DNA of 64,000 nt, taken from contig CAYMDO010000005.1 of NCBI GenBank assembly GCA_964389365.1, forward strand, positions 1-64,000. The letters are read 5' to 3'. Within the stretch, counting starts at the first letter, position 1. The number at the start of each line of letters is the position of its first letter. Positions 35,031-43,890 of the stretch are shown here, in pieces. The position numbers and the translations under genes were made by a program. Below the pieces are notes generated by a model that made no database searches, was not told where the DNA came from, and saw only the letters and a list, made by a program, of their open reading frames with translations. Source of the stretch: UBA993 sp964389365 (lineage in GTDB: Bacteria; Bacillota; Dethiobacteria; DTU022).

Positions 35031-35894
35031 GTGGATATTTATGCCCTGATCGGACGCAGCGGAACGGGTAAAAGCCACCAGGCTCCGGTGGTGGCCCGCC
35101 AATATGGTATAGAATATATCATTGACGACGGCTTGTTGATCAAAGGCAGTGATATCCTGGCCGGGCGTTCCGCCAAGCGCGAGAACACCCGCTACGGAGC
35201 GATTAAACGAGCGCTGTTTAAAGACCCTGAACATGCACTGCAGGTAAAGGAAAAGCTGGCCGGTGAAAAACCCGGCAAGCTGCTGGTTCTGTCTACTTCG
35301 CGCAAAATGGCCGATGTCATCACCCAAAACCTGGAATTAAGCCACCCTACATACTATTTCACGATTGAAGAAATATCCGACCCTGAATCAATCCAAAAAG
35401 CCATAGCTGTGAGGACCAGTGAAAACAGGCATGTAATACCGCTGCCAACTTTTGCAATAAAAAAAGAGTTTCCCGGCTATATCATCGATCCCCTGCGCTC
35501 TTTTTTCAGCCTGCCCCAGCTACCCGTCGCCGCTTCGGTGGAACGCTCCGTTATCCGGCCGATCTACAGCACCCTGGGCAGTTTCTACATTGCCGAGCAT
35601 GTAATTCAAGAAATTATGGTATATATCGCGATGCAGGTGCCGGGAGTGCATAAGGTTTTACATGTTGATGTTGAAAGTGGCAGCGGCAAAGTGTACCTTC
35701 ACCTTGATCTGGCTATAGACCTGCAGCAGATTCCCGACCGGCGCATCGACCGCCTGCTTAGAAATATCCAGCAAACGCTGAAAGATGAGATCGAGTACCA
35801 GACTGGGTTTTACCTGGACCGGGTAAACGTAAACGCAAACAAATTACATGTCGAAAGCAAAGAGAAATCGGGCGGCACCATAGGGCACCAGTAG
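35031..35894 (+). CDS. P-loop NTPase-like protein with C-terminal Asp23-type domain
   Basis: Function not known. The N-terminus has a Walker A motif, LIGRSGTGKS (residues 6-15), and the first 120 residues look like a small nucleotide-binding fold (LLVLSTSRKMADVI). From about residue 180 the sequence STLGSFYIAEHVIQEIMVYIAMQVPGVHKVLHVDVE resembles the Asp23/Gls24 envelope-stress family, whose members lack a P-loop. No signal peptide or membrane helix, so cytoplasmic. GTG at 35031 is behind GAGGTGA; the longer frame begins within the SD region. It stands alone, divergent from aroA and convergent with fdhD. Confidence 0.8.
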   Translation: MDIYALIGRSGTGKSHQAPVVARQYGIEYIIDDGLLIKGSDILAGRSAKRENTRYGAIKRALFKDPEHALQVKEKLAGEKPGKLLVLSTSRKMADVITQNLELSHPTYYFTIEEISDPESIQKAIAVRTSENRHVIPLPTFAIKKEFPGYIIDPLRSFFSLPQLPVAASVERSVIRPIYSTLGSFYIAEHVIQEIMVYIAMQVPGVHKVLHVDVESGSGKVYLHLDLAIDLQQIPDRRIDRLLRNIQQTLKDEIEYQTGFYLDRVNVNANKLHVESKEKSGGTIGHQ

Positions 35895-35923
35895 TTTAGA
35901 CAGGCTTAAATGCCGCGTGTCAT

Positions 35924-36724
35924 TTACGTGATCCGCCAGGGATGACTGTAAATATTCAACCGCCCGCCGCGGGCAAAGCCGATTAAAGTAATATTCAGCG
36001 CCTCTGCCAGTTCAGTACTGAGAGAGGTGGGCGCCGCCCTGGAAACGACGAGCTGTAGTTTAAGCTTGGCCGATTTTAACAGGATTTCAGAGGTCAGCCG
36101 ACCGCTGGTTACAAGGATCTTGTCGTCGGTGGGGGTGTTCTTTGCCAGGCACTCGCCGGCGATTTTGTCTACAGCGTTGTGGCGGCCGATATCTTCATGG
36201 AAATAAAGCAGCCCTGCGCTGTCCGCCAGTGCTGCGCTGTGAACCCCGCCGGTGGCTTTAAAGAGTTCCGCTTTTTTTTGCAGATCCACAACCATATTCC
36301 GCACCGCCAGGGCACTAAGTTTCAGTTCTCCGGTCAGGGGGGCGCTGCGGAGGGAATCGAGAACATTATAAAAGATCGTGCCTTTGCCGCAGCCAGAGGT
36401 AATTGTCCGCCTGCCGAAAAGTTTTTCTTCGGCGAGCCGCTTGTTTTTAAGCTCTATCTCAATTATGTTTTCTTTAAGCATACGGACCGCGTCAACATCT
36501 TCCATTGAGGACAGAAAGCCCTCGCTGCGTAAAAAGCCGAGGGCCAGGTAATCAATCTGCTCCGGGGTACACAGCAAGGTAACCAGTTCTCTTCCATTTA
36601 AGAAGATGGTAACCGGAGTTTCGATCACAACCCGGTCGGTTACGCACTCTACCTGCCCGTCACCGATACGGGTAATTATCCTTTCGGCTATCCGCTTTGT
36701 TTCCAGCTGATTATCCCCCGGCAC
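35924..36724 (-). CDS. fdhD: Formate dehydrogenase sulfurtransferase FdhD
   Basis: Passes sulfur from a cysteine desulfurase to the molybdenum or tungsten cofactor of formate dehydrogenase. Family features: LGFLRSEGFL, the cysteine region TITSGCGKG, a GGVHSAAL motif, FHEDIGRHNAVDKIAGECL, LVTSGRLTSEILLKSAKL and the late IGFARGGRLNIYS. The family's CxxC is here CGKG, so only the first cysteine remains. The GTG at 36724, ten bases behind GGAG and just after the glucosidase stop, gives 266 residues; the longer frame overlaps that gene. Confidence 0.92.
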   Translation of the reverse strand: MPGDNQLETKRIAERIITRIGDGQVECVTDRVVIETPVTIFLNGRELVTLLCTPEQIDYLALGFLRSEGFLSSMEDVDAVRMLKENIIEIELKNKRLAEEKLFGRRTITSGCGKGTIFYNVLDSLRSAPLTGELKLSALAVRNMVVDLQKKAELFKATGGVHSAALADSAGLLYFHEDIGRHNAVDKIAGECLAKNTPTDDKILVTSGRLTSEILLKSAKLKLQLVVSRAAPTSLSTELAEALNITLIGFARGGRLNIYSHPWRIT

Positions 36725-36728
36725 CTTT

Positions 36729-38081
36729 TCAGAACTCCAGCCCGTTACGGGCAATTACCTTTCTGTACCAATGTGCGCTGTTCTTCAGGTAGCGTTTCTG
36801 GGTCGGGTAGTCCACATACAGCAATCCAAAACGTTTGCTGTAACCGAAAGCCCACTCGAAGTTGTCCAACAGAGTCCAAACATAATAGCCTTTTAACGGG
36901 ACCCCTTCATCAATCGCCTTCCAGCAAGCCAGCAGGTAGTCCTGCAGGTAGTTAATGCGCCGGGTATCGTCGACCGTACCGCCGGCACTGAGCTGATCAT
37001 CAAAAGCGGCGCCGTTTTCGGTAACGTAGAGTGGAAGCGGGCCGTAGTCGCGGTACACCCTGGTTAAAAGCTCGTAGAGGCCAGCGGGGTAAACTTCCCA
37101 GCCCATCTCAGTATATTCCTGGTCAGGCGGGTTAACCGGGTTGCCCATGAAATCATCGGCATTGCCTGTTGATTCCACCAAAATACGCGTGTAATTGTTG
37201 ATCCCGAGGAAATCAAGCGGTTCAGCGATAACCTTACAGTCGGCTGCTTCCTGATCCGGCAGTTTAAAACGGCGGGAAAATACCTCTACCATATCTTGCG
37301 GGTAGGCGCCTTTGAATAGAGGGTCCAGGTACCAGCGGTTCATAAAACCGTCAGAGTGCCGGGCCGCCACCAGGTCGGCTTCAGAGCCGGTATTAGCCTG
37401 AACCTGGGCCAGGTTGAGGGTAATGCCGATCTGTTCCTGCCCGCGCTTAGCCTCGCGAAAAGCCTTTACCGCCAGGCCGTGACCCACAAGCAGGTTATGG
37501 CCAACCTGCAGGGCTGTTTCAAAATCAGTTTCACCGGGGGCATGGACACCGAAGGCGTGTCCCAGGTAAGCCACCACCCATGGTTCGTTCAGGGTAATCC
37601 AGAGATCAACGGGAAGATCTAATTTTTCAAACATGCAGGCGGCATATTCGGCAAAGTAACGGGCGGTATCACGGTTTTTCCACCCACCCTGCTCCTGTAA
37701 AGCCTGGGGCAAATCCCAGTGGTAGAGAGTGGCCGCCGCTTTGATGCCGTGCTGATGCAGGTTATCGACCAGACGGCGATAAAAATCGATTCCGGGCTCA
37801 TTGGGCCGGCCACCGCCGGCTGGGAAAATTCGTGGCCAGGAAACAGAAAAGCGGTAGGTATTAAGGCCTATGGAGGCCATCAGCTCAACGTCGTCCCGGT
37901 AACGCCGGTAGTGATCGCAGGCAGTATCGCCTGTTTCATTATCCCAGATTCGGCCCGGGCTGTGTGAAAACCGGTCCCAGATCGATTCACCTTTACCGTC
38001 GGCTTCCGGGGAACCTTCTATCTGGTAAGATGCCGTCGCCGCACCCCAGAGAAACCCCTCGGGAAATAAATACCTTGTCAT
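36729..38081 (-). CDS. Glycoside hydrolase family 1 beta-glucosidase
   Basis: Retaining beta-glycosidase of the GH1 (BglA) family, about 450 residues, cytoplasmic (no signal peptide). Begins FPEGFLWGAATASYQIEG with the aglycone-site RFSVSWPRIFP; acid/base glutamate in ITLNEPWV; nucleophile in PLYVTENGAAFDD; and late GYYVWTLLDNFEWAFGYSKRFGLLYVDY. No PTS gene is near, so the substrate is probably an unphosphorylated disaccharide, though this is not certain. It sits between fdhA and fdhD, which is not an expected place for it. Confidence 0.95.
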   Translation of the reverse strand: MTRYLFPEGFLWGAATASYQIEGSPEADGKGESIWDRFSHSPGRIWDNETGDTACDHYRRYRDDVELMASIGLNTYRFSVSWPRIFPAGGGRPNEPGIDFYRRLVDNLHQHGIKAAATLYHWDLPQALQEQGGWKNRDTARYFAEYAACMFEKLDLPVDLWITLNEPWVVAYLGHAFGVHAPGETDFETALQVGHNLLVGHGLAVKAFREAKRGQEQIGITLNLAQVQANTGSEADLVAARHSDGFMNRWYLDPLFKGAYPQDMVEVFSRRFKLPDQEAADCKVIAEPLDFLGINNYTRILVESTGNADDFMGNPVNPPDQEYTEMGWEVYPAGLYELLTRVYRDYGPLPLYVTENGAAFDDQLSAGGTVDDTRRINYLQDYLLACWKAIDEGVPLKGYYVWTLLDNFEWAFGYSKRFGLLYVDYPTQKRYLKNSAHWYRKVIARNGLEF

Positions 38082-38105
38082 TTTGTCGCCCTCCCCGTTA
38101 AATAA

Positions 38106-40532
38106 TTATTTAAGGTTGCTGATTATCGAGCGGTTGCGCATACTATCGCTGAGACAGCTGCAGGGCGCATTTCCGCTTTTTTCACTGCAGCTCTTTTCCC
38201 GGCTGCGCGAAATATTCTCCTGATCGCCTGCACCTACCGGGGTAAACAGGCCCAGGCCTCGCAGGAAACGGCCTTCGTGGAGATACCTGGAACCCGGGTG
38301 CCCGGGATGCGGGCAGGGCCACTGCAGGCCTGTGCCGGCAATCCGCTCGTAAGATATGCCGGAATATAGGGGCGTGAGGGCAGCCATTTCAGCGAATATA
38401 TCTTCCGGGCCACCGTATTCCCACCCAAAGCCGAGCCGGGCAGCCAGTTCAGCCAAGATCGCCCAATCGGGCCGGGCATCCCCGGGCGGATCTACCGCAG
38501 CCCGGTTTAGCTGAACCCGGCGCCCCACGTTGGTATAAGTAGCTGTTTTTTCTGCAAAACCGGCTGACGGCAATACAACATCAGCCAGCATCGCAGTTTC
38601 CGTCATGAACAGATCCTGGACAACCAAGAAATCAAGGTTGCGCAACACCTCTGCAGCAGCTTCATGGTTTTCACCGCAGGCCGCCGGGTTTTCACCCATC
38701 ACCAGCATCGCCCTGACTTGACGGCATACACTTCCGCTAATAAGATCTGCGGCCGCCAGACCCTGGGTGCCGCTGATCCCCACTTTCCAGGCCCTGGAAA
38801 ATTTTTCGCGCACTGCCTTATCTTTCAGCGGTTGGTAGCCGGGCAGCATTGCAGGCAGGGCGCCCATGTCCGCGGAACCCTGCAGGTTATTATCGCTGAA
38901 CGGCAGGTAGAGTCCGCAGTTTTCCCGCCCCATATTTCCGGTCAGCAAAGCCAGGTTGGTGAGCGCTGTAACCAGCCGGATATCGCCTTCCTGCCCGACA
39001 CCTCCGGCAGTTGATATTATTGCCGCATGCTCAACCGCGGCAAAAGCACGTGCGGCCTCACGCAGCTGGCCTTCACTGATTCCGGTCTTTTCCAGGGCCC
39101 TTTTTATTGCCTCCGGCCCCAGCGAACTGCCATAGGCGGCAAAGCCTTCTGTCCGCTTACTGATGAACCCCTGGTTTTGAAGGTTTTCTTCCAGGATCAC
39201 AGCAGCAAAAGCATTGGCCAATGCTGCTGCGCTGCCCGGCCTGATCGCCAGGCTGTGGGCAGCCAGCTCGCTTAAACCCGCTTCCTTCGACTGGGCGGCG
39301 ATCAGGCAGGCCCCCTTCTTAACCGCTTCGCGGACCCGGTAGCCGATAACCGGATGGGTTGATAGCGGATCGGCTTCAATTAAGAAGATTGCCTCGGCCG
39401 AGACCAGCTCCTCCAAGCTGTTGGTCATCGCTGCGCCGCCAAAAGCCCTCATCATGCCATTAACAGCCGGGGCATGGCAGTGCCGGCTGTAGCTGTCTAC
39501 ATTATTACTGCCAAGTGAGCGGAGAAGCTTCTGAAAGAGATAGCTCTCCTCGTTGCCGGCTTTCGGCGAACAGAGGCCCATCAGGGCCCCGGGGCCATAA
39601 CGGTCCCTGGCCTCTTCAATGTTATCAACAACAAGGCCGAGGGCTTCCTCCCAGCTGACCGCAACAAAAACCCCGTCTGACCTGACCAGGGGGGTGGTCA
39701 GGCGCTCACTGCTCTTCAGGTAGTCCCAGCCAAACTTACCCCGGGCGCACAGATGCCCCCGGTTGACAGGACTGTCAAAATCTGGCACCACGTCAATTAC
39801 TTCGCCTTCCCTGGTGATCAGGTAGATGCCGCAGCCAATGCCACAATAGGGGCAGATGGTTTTGGTTTTTTCCACCTGCCACAAGCGGCCCCTTCCGATT
39901 GACGCCTTCGGGATCAGGGCACCGACCGGGCAACTGTCTATACAGAGGCCGCAGAATACACAGGGCGAATCCTCAATTTTATCTTCGTAGGCGGGGCCAA
40001 CATTGGTTATGAAGCCGCGTTTGGTAAAGTCGATCGCACCGGCACCGGCAACCTCCTGGCACTTCCCGACACAGATACCGCAAAGAATGCACTTGTTCAT
40101 ATCACGCACGAAAAAATAATTGCTGTCGTCCACAGGCAGCTCCTTAACTTCACCTGCATATCCGCTTTCAGCCACGCCGTACCGGTAACAGTAATCCTGA
40201 AGCTTGCAGTTGCCCGTCTTTTCACAGGTAATGCAAACCAGCGGATGATTGGCCAGTAAAAGGCCGAGTATGGATCTGCGGGCGCTGATTACCCGGTCGG
40301 ATTCAGTGCGCACAACCATTCCATGGTCAGCGGGGGTGACACAGGAGGCAACCAGGCTCTTTGCTTTTTCCACCTCAACCACACACAGACGGCAGGCGCC
40401 GTTGGCCGGCAGTTCGGGATCATGGCAGAGGGTGGGGATATCAATGCCCAGTTCGCTTGCCGCCTGCAAAATAGTCCTGCCCGCAGCCGTTTCATGCTCT
40501 ATGCCGTTGATGGTTAATTTAAATACTGACAT
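38106..40532 (-). CDS. fdhA: Formate dehydrogenase catalytic subunit, cysteine type, C-terminally short
   Basis: Molybdopterin oxidoreductase oxidising formate or reducing CO2. Order: [2Fe-2S] domain (C36, C47, C50, C64), His-Cys3 [4Fe-4S] (H96, C100, C103, C109), two ferredoxin clusters (C148-C158 and C191-C201), the catalytic-domain [4Fe-4S] (C227, C230, C234, C262), and SRHCHAPAV with cysteine 352 where other family members have selenocysteine. Family members go on after FLRGLGLFTPV with a cofactor-binding domain of about 100 residues; here a short tail (SCSEKSGNAPCSCLSD) ends the protein at 808. ATG behind GGGAGGG, overlapping the nuoF-like gene. GH1 follows 24 bases on. Confidence 0.88.
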   Translation of the reverse strand: MSVFKLTINGIEHETAAGRTILQAASELGIDIPTLCHDPELPANGACRLCVVEVEKAKSLVASCVTPADHGMVVRTESDRVISARRSILGLLLANHPLVCITCEKTGNCKLQDYCYRYGVAESGYAGEVKELPVDDSNYFFVRDMNKCILCGICVGKCQEVAGAGAIDFTKRGFITNVGPAYEDKIEDSPCVFCGLCIDSCPVGALIPKASIGRGRLWQVEKTKTICPYCGIGCGIYLITREGEVIDVVPDFDSPVNRGHLCARGKFGWDYLKSSERLTTPLVRSDGVFVAVSWEEALGLVVDNIEEARDRYGPGALMGLCSPKAGNEESYLFQKLLRSLGSNNVDSYSRHCHAPAVNGMMRAFGGAAMTNSLEELVSAEAIFLIEADPLSTHPVIGYRVREAVKKGACLIAAQSKEAGLSELAAHSLAIRPGSAAALANAFAAVILEENLQNQGFISKRTEGFAAYGSSLGPEAIKRALEKTGISEGQLREAARAFAAVEHAAIISTAGGVGQEGDIRLVTALTNLALLTGNMGRENCGLYLPFSDNNLQGSADMGALPAMLPGYQPLKDKAVREKFSRAWKVGISGTQGLAAADLISGSVCRQVRAMLVMGENPAACGENHEAAAEVLRNLDFLVVQDLFMTETAMLADVVLPSAGFAEKTATYTNVGRRVQLNRAAVDPPGDARPDWAILAELAARLGFGWEYGGPEDIFAEMAALTPLYSGISYERIAGTGLQWPCPHPGHPGSRYLHEGRFLRGLGLFTPVGAGDQENISRSREKSCSEKSGNAPCSCLSDSMRNRSIISNLK

Positions 40533-42336
40533 CGGCTTCCCTCCCAACCGGTGTAATCAGGATGCAGTCCTGCGGACATTTTTCAATGCAGCTGCCGCAA
40601 CGGGTACAGAGCTCCTGGATTATCCCATGGGGCTCTTTTTTTTCGCCTTCAATCGCCTCCACCGGGCAGACCCGGGAGCAGGCGGTACAGCCGGTGCAGC
40701 GTTCACGATCGATAAAATAATTAAATAGCGCCTTGCAAACTCCCGGGCGGCAGTATCGATCTGCGATATGTTCCTCGTATTCAGCGCGGAAATAGCGGAT
40801 GGTGCTGAGAACAGGGTTCGGGCAGGTCTGGCCCAGGCCGCAGAGAGAGCTGTCTTTGATGCTTTGAGCCAACGCGTCAAGCGCATCAAGGTCTTCCGGT
40901 TTTCCTTCACCTTCGGTAATCCGGTTTAAGATCTCCAGCATCCGCTTCGTGCCCTCGCGGCAGGGGGTGCATTTTCCGCAGGATTCTTTTTGGGTAAAAC
41001 TTAAAAAATAGCGGGCCAGATCTACCATGCAGGTCCGTTCGTCCATCACCACCAGCCCGCCTGAACCCATGATTGCGCCGGCCTGGTTCAAGGAATCATA
41101 ATCGATCGGAAGGTCGAGCAGTTCGGCCGGGATACAGCCGCCTGACGGCCCGCCGGCCTGCACAGCTTTAAATGCTCGTCCGCCCTTGATCCCTCCGCCG
41201 ACATCATAAATAATTTCCCTGATTGTAATGCCCATCGGCACTTCGCATAAACCGGTATTGCGGATCTTGCCGGCAAGGGCAAAAACCTTGGTGCCCTTGC
41301 TGCCCTCGGTGCCGATAGCGGAAAACTCGGCCGCTCCTCCTTCTTTTAATATCAGCGGGATGTTGGCAAAAGTTTCTACGTTGTTGATCGTGGTCGGCCT
41401 GCCGAATAACCCGGCTTGCGCCGGAAATGGCGGACGGGGACGCGGCATCCCCCGTTTGCCTTCTATGGAAGCCAGCAGGGCTGTCTCTTCACCGCAAACA
41501 AAAGCGCCTGCGCCTTCCTTTATATTTACTTTAAAATTAAAGCCGGAAGCAAGAATATTCCGGCCGAGCAGCCCGTATTGTTCAGCCTGGCCGATAGCAA
41601 TCTTTAAACGCTTAATAGCCAGCGGGTATTCGGCACGGCAGTATATGTAACCTTCATCGGCCCCGATGGCGCGGCCGCAGATCAGCATCCCCTCCAGGAT
41701 GGCGTGGGGATCGCCCTCGAGGATGCTGCGATCCATAAAAGCGCCGGGGTCGCCCTCGTCAGCGTTGCAGACCACGTACTTCTTAGCCCCGGGAGCCTGC
41801 AGGGTAAATTCCCACTTCAGGCCGGTAGAAAAACCGGCGCCGCCTCGTCCGCGCAAGCCTGCCGCCTTAACCTCGGCGCAGATCGCCGCCGGCTCAAGGT
41901 CCAGGGCCCGTGTAAATGCATGGTAACCGCCGCGCATAATGTACTCATCGATAACCTCCGGATCGATAAGCCCGCTGTTGCGCAGCACGTTAAATTTTTG
42001 CTTGGCATAAAAAGGTATAGTATCAAAAAAGCGTGCCGGCGCATCCACATCTGGTCCCCTGTAAAGCAGGCGCTCAACGATCTCGCCCCCAACCAGGTGT
42101 TTTTCCACCAGTTCCGCCATATCTTTCGGTTTCAGGCGGCAGTAAAACACCTCATCGGGGTAAACAACCATAATCGGCCCCACCTCGCAAAAACCGGGGC
42201 ACCCACCCATTACCAGCCTGTATTTATTTCTGATCTTATACTTTTCAAGCGCATCAGTCAGCGCCGCTTCAACCGACTGCGATCCGGACGAGATACAGCC
42301 TGTCGCACCGCAGATCATCAAATGTTTTTCATACAA
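40519..42336 (-). CDS. NADH-binding (NuoF/HylB-like) subunit of the formate dehydrogenase
   Basis: Flavoprotein subunit passing electrons between formate dehydrogenase and NAD(H). Domains: thioredoxin-like N-terminus with MICGATGCISSGS and GGCPGFCEVGP for [2Fe-2S]; FMN/NADH fold with GLRGRGGAGFSTGLKW, YVVCNADEGDPGAFMDRSILEGDPH and GAGAYICGEET-type AGAFVCGEETALLASIEG; the [4Fe-4S] SCGKCTPCREGT; and a C-terminal pair of ferredoxin motifs (CTGCTACSRVCP, CTRCGSCIEKCP). Length 605 is that of the HydB/HylB form, which in some anaerobes bifurcates electrons with ferredoxin; whether this one does cannot be read. Confidence 0.92.
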   Translation of the reverse strand: MYEKHLMICGATGCISSGSQSVEAALTDALEKYKIRNKYRLVMGGCPGFCEVGPIMVVYPDEVFYCRLKPKDMAELVEKHLVGGEIVERLLYRGPDVDAPARFFDTIPFYAKQKFNVLRNSGLIDPEVIDEYIMRGGYHAFTRALDLEPAAICAEVKAAGLRGRGGAGFSTGLKWEFTLQAPGAKKYVVCNADEGDPGAFMDRSILEGDPHAILEGMLICGRAIGADEGYIYCRAEYPLAIKRLKIAIGQAEQYGLLGRNILASGFNFKVNIKEGAGAFVCGEETALLASIEGKRGMPRPRPPFPAQAGLFGRPTTINNVETFANIPLILKEGGAAEFSAIGTEGSKGTKVFALAGKIRNTGLCEVPMGITIREIIYDVGGGIKGGRAFKAVQAGGPSGGCIPAELLDLPIDYDSLNQAGAIMGSGGLVVMDERTCMVDLARYFLSFTQKESCGKCTPCREGTKRMLEILNRITEGEGKPEDLDALDALAQSIKDSSLCGLGQTCPNPVLSTIRYFRAEYEEHIADRYCRPGVCKALFNYFIDRERCTGCTACSRVCPVEAIEGEKKEPHGIIQELCTRCGSCIEKCPQDCILITPVGREADVSI

Positions 42337-42356
42337 AATTTTAGGGCCTCCCTTGC

Positions 42357-42854
42357 CTATACATAACTGTCGAGAACCGCCTTGATTTTATCCGGGGTCA
42401 GCCGCCCGTGCGGGTTATCGTTAATCATAATCACCGGCGCCAAGGCGCAGGCCCCGATACATGCCACTTCTTCCAAAGTGAAGCGCAGATCAGGGGTTGT
42501 TCCGCCACTTTCGACCCCCAGGATTTCTTCAATCCGCCCGGCGATTTTCGGGCTGCCCTGGATATGGCAGGCCGTGCCCTTGCAAACCCTGATAATATAA
42601 CGGCCCCGTGGTTTCATTTTGAACTGGGCATAAAAAGTGGCTACCCCATAAAGGCGGCTGAGCGGAATGTGCATCAGCTGCGAAACCCTTTCCATAGCCG
42701 GGCGGGGCAGGTAACCATAATGCTCCTGCACTTTCTGCAGGACAGGGATCACCATCTCTGTTTTATTGAAGTACGGCTCAACAATTAAATCGAGGGCGCT
42801 TAAATCGATCGGGTCCACATTTACCGTTTCGAATGCTGCTTCACTCTTCAACAA
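42357..42854 (-). CDS. NuoE-like [2Fe-2S] subunit
   Basis: Small thioredoxin-like subunit of NADH-linked complexes. Visible are VIPVLQKVQEHYGYLPRPAMERVSQ, YGVATFYAQFK and the cluster ligands in CKGTACHIQGSP and EVACIGACALAPV (C-x4-C ... C-x3-C). Length 165. TTG start behind AAGGTGA. First gene of the formate dehydrogenase unit; the 117-base gap upstream shows no convincing promoter. Confidence 0.92.
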   Translation of the reverse strand: MLKSEAAFETVNVDPIDLSALDLIVEPYFNKTEMVIPVLQKVQEHYGYLPRPAMERVSQLMHIPLSRLYGVATFYAQFKMKPRGRYIIRVCKGTACHIQGSPKIAGRIEEILGVESGGTTPDLRFTLEEVACIGACALAPVIMINDNPHGRLTPDKIKAVLDSYV

Positions 42855-42971
42855 ATCACCTTCCCGGAATCTGATTTACATTTCTTCTAATTATGCTTAA
42901 ACCGATGGCAATCCTGCCTTGAGTGCGCAAATTTTGTCTTTCGGCGTAAAAGGTTAACGGCTGGGGGCAGT

Positions 42972-43667
42972 TTAGTCAGCTACCCGTTTTGGCCTGAATC
43001 CAAGACCGTCCGCAGCCACAAAGATATACTCGACGCCGCCTCGCAAACCCTGAAAGATCTGATCGCGCCATTTGTCGTGGATATGGCCAAACACACATTT
43101 TTTTACGCCGTATTCTTCAAGCAGGCCGCTGAAGCCGCTCGGCTGGTTGGTGCGGCTGAAAGGCGGAAAGTGCAGGGCACAGATGATCTGACCTGAACCG
43201 GCTCCGGCAGCGCTCTTCAGTGATAGCCTCAGCCTTTCGACTTCGCGCAAGTAGATTTTCTGGTCATGATCGTTGTCGAACCCTTCCCCGCCCGGGCAAA
43301 TCCAACCCCTGGTCCCACAGATTGTCCATTCGCCCCAGCAAAAATGATCGTTCTGTATTGCATATAAAGAAGGTGGCAGCGCCGACCTAACTTTGCTAAT
43401 TGAACCCCACCAGTAATCGTGGTTGCCCCTGATCATCACTTTCATTCCGGGCAGGCCTGCAAGCCAGTCAAAGTCAGGCTGCGCTTCAGCAAGCTGCATC
43501 GCCCAGGAGATATCACCGCAGATGACCGCCAGGTCGTTTTCTTTTACACTCTGTAACCAGTTTTCGCCGAGGCGGGGGACATGATTTTCCCAATGCCCGC
43601 CAAAAACATCCATTGGTTTTTGCTGGCCATGAGCAAGGTGTAAATCGCCAATTGCAAAAATTGCCAC
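42972..43667 (-). CDS. Calcineurin-like metallophosphoesterase
   Basis: Two-metal phosphoesterase. Conserved blocks are all present: FAIGDLHLAHG (DxH), VICGDISWAM (GD), MIRGNHDYWW (GNHD), CALHFPPFS (H) and VFGHIHDKW (GHxH). Length 231, no signal peptide, so cytoplasmic. Substrate not known. GTG start seven bases behind GGGGAG. Divergent from the TetR gene. Confidence 0.88.
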   Translation of the reverse strand: MAIFAIGDLHLAHGQQKPMDVFGGHWENHVPRLGENWLQSVKENDLAVICGDISWAMQLAEAQPDFDWLAGLPGMKVMIRGNHDYWWGSISKVRSALPPSLYAIQNDHFCWGEWTICGTRGWICPGGEGFDNDHDQKIYLREVERLRLSLKSAAGAGSGQIICALHFPPFSRTNQPSGFSGLLEEYGVKKCVFGHIHDKWRDQIFQGLRGGVEYIFVAADGLGFRPKRVAD

Positions 43668-43794
43668 AGCGTTTCTCCCCGGTTTCGGTTGTTACTTGTT
43701 ACGGTGAAATATTCGCATATCCCGCTATTTATACTACTAGAAGCTGAGACTAAATGCAAAGGGGGCCTTTTTTCTGCTGATTAAAACTGTTTAC

Positions 43795-43838
43795 TTGCAA
43801 AATAAAGCTTTGCAAATATTTTAATAAAATGATATAAT
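43795..43838 (+). promoter_or_regulatory. Promoter and probable operator of the TetR gene
   Basis: TTGCAA (43810-43815), 17-base spacer, TATAAT (43833-43838) is a near-consensus promoter. Overlapping its -35 is an inverted repeat TTGCAAA-N7-TTTGCAA (43795-43801 and 43809-43815), of the size bound by TetR dimers, so autoregulation is plausible. Confidence 0.75.
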
Positions 43839-43890
43839 ATCGCAGCAATAGTCCGTTTTCATTACTAAATTTAAGGAGGTTGACCGATTC

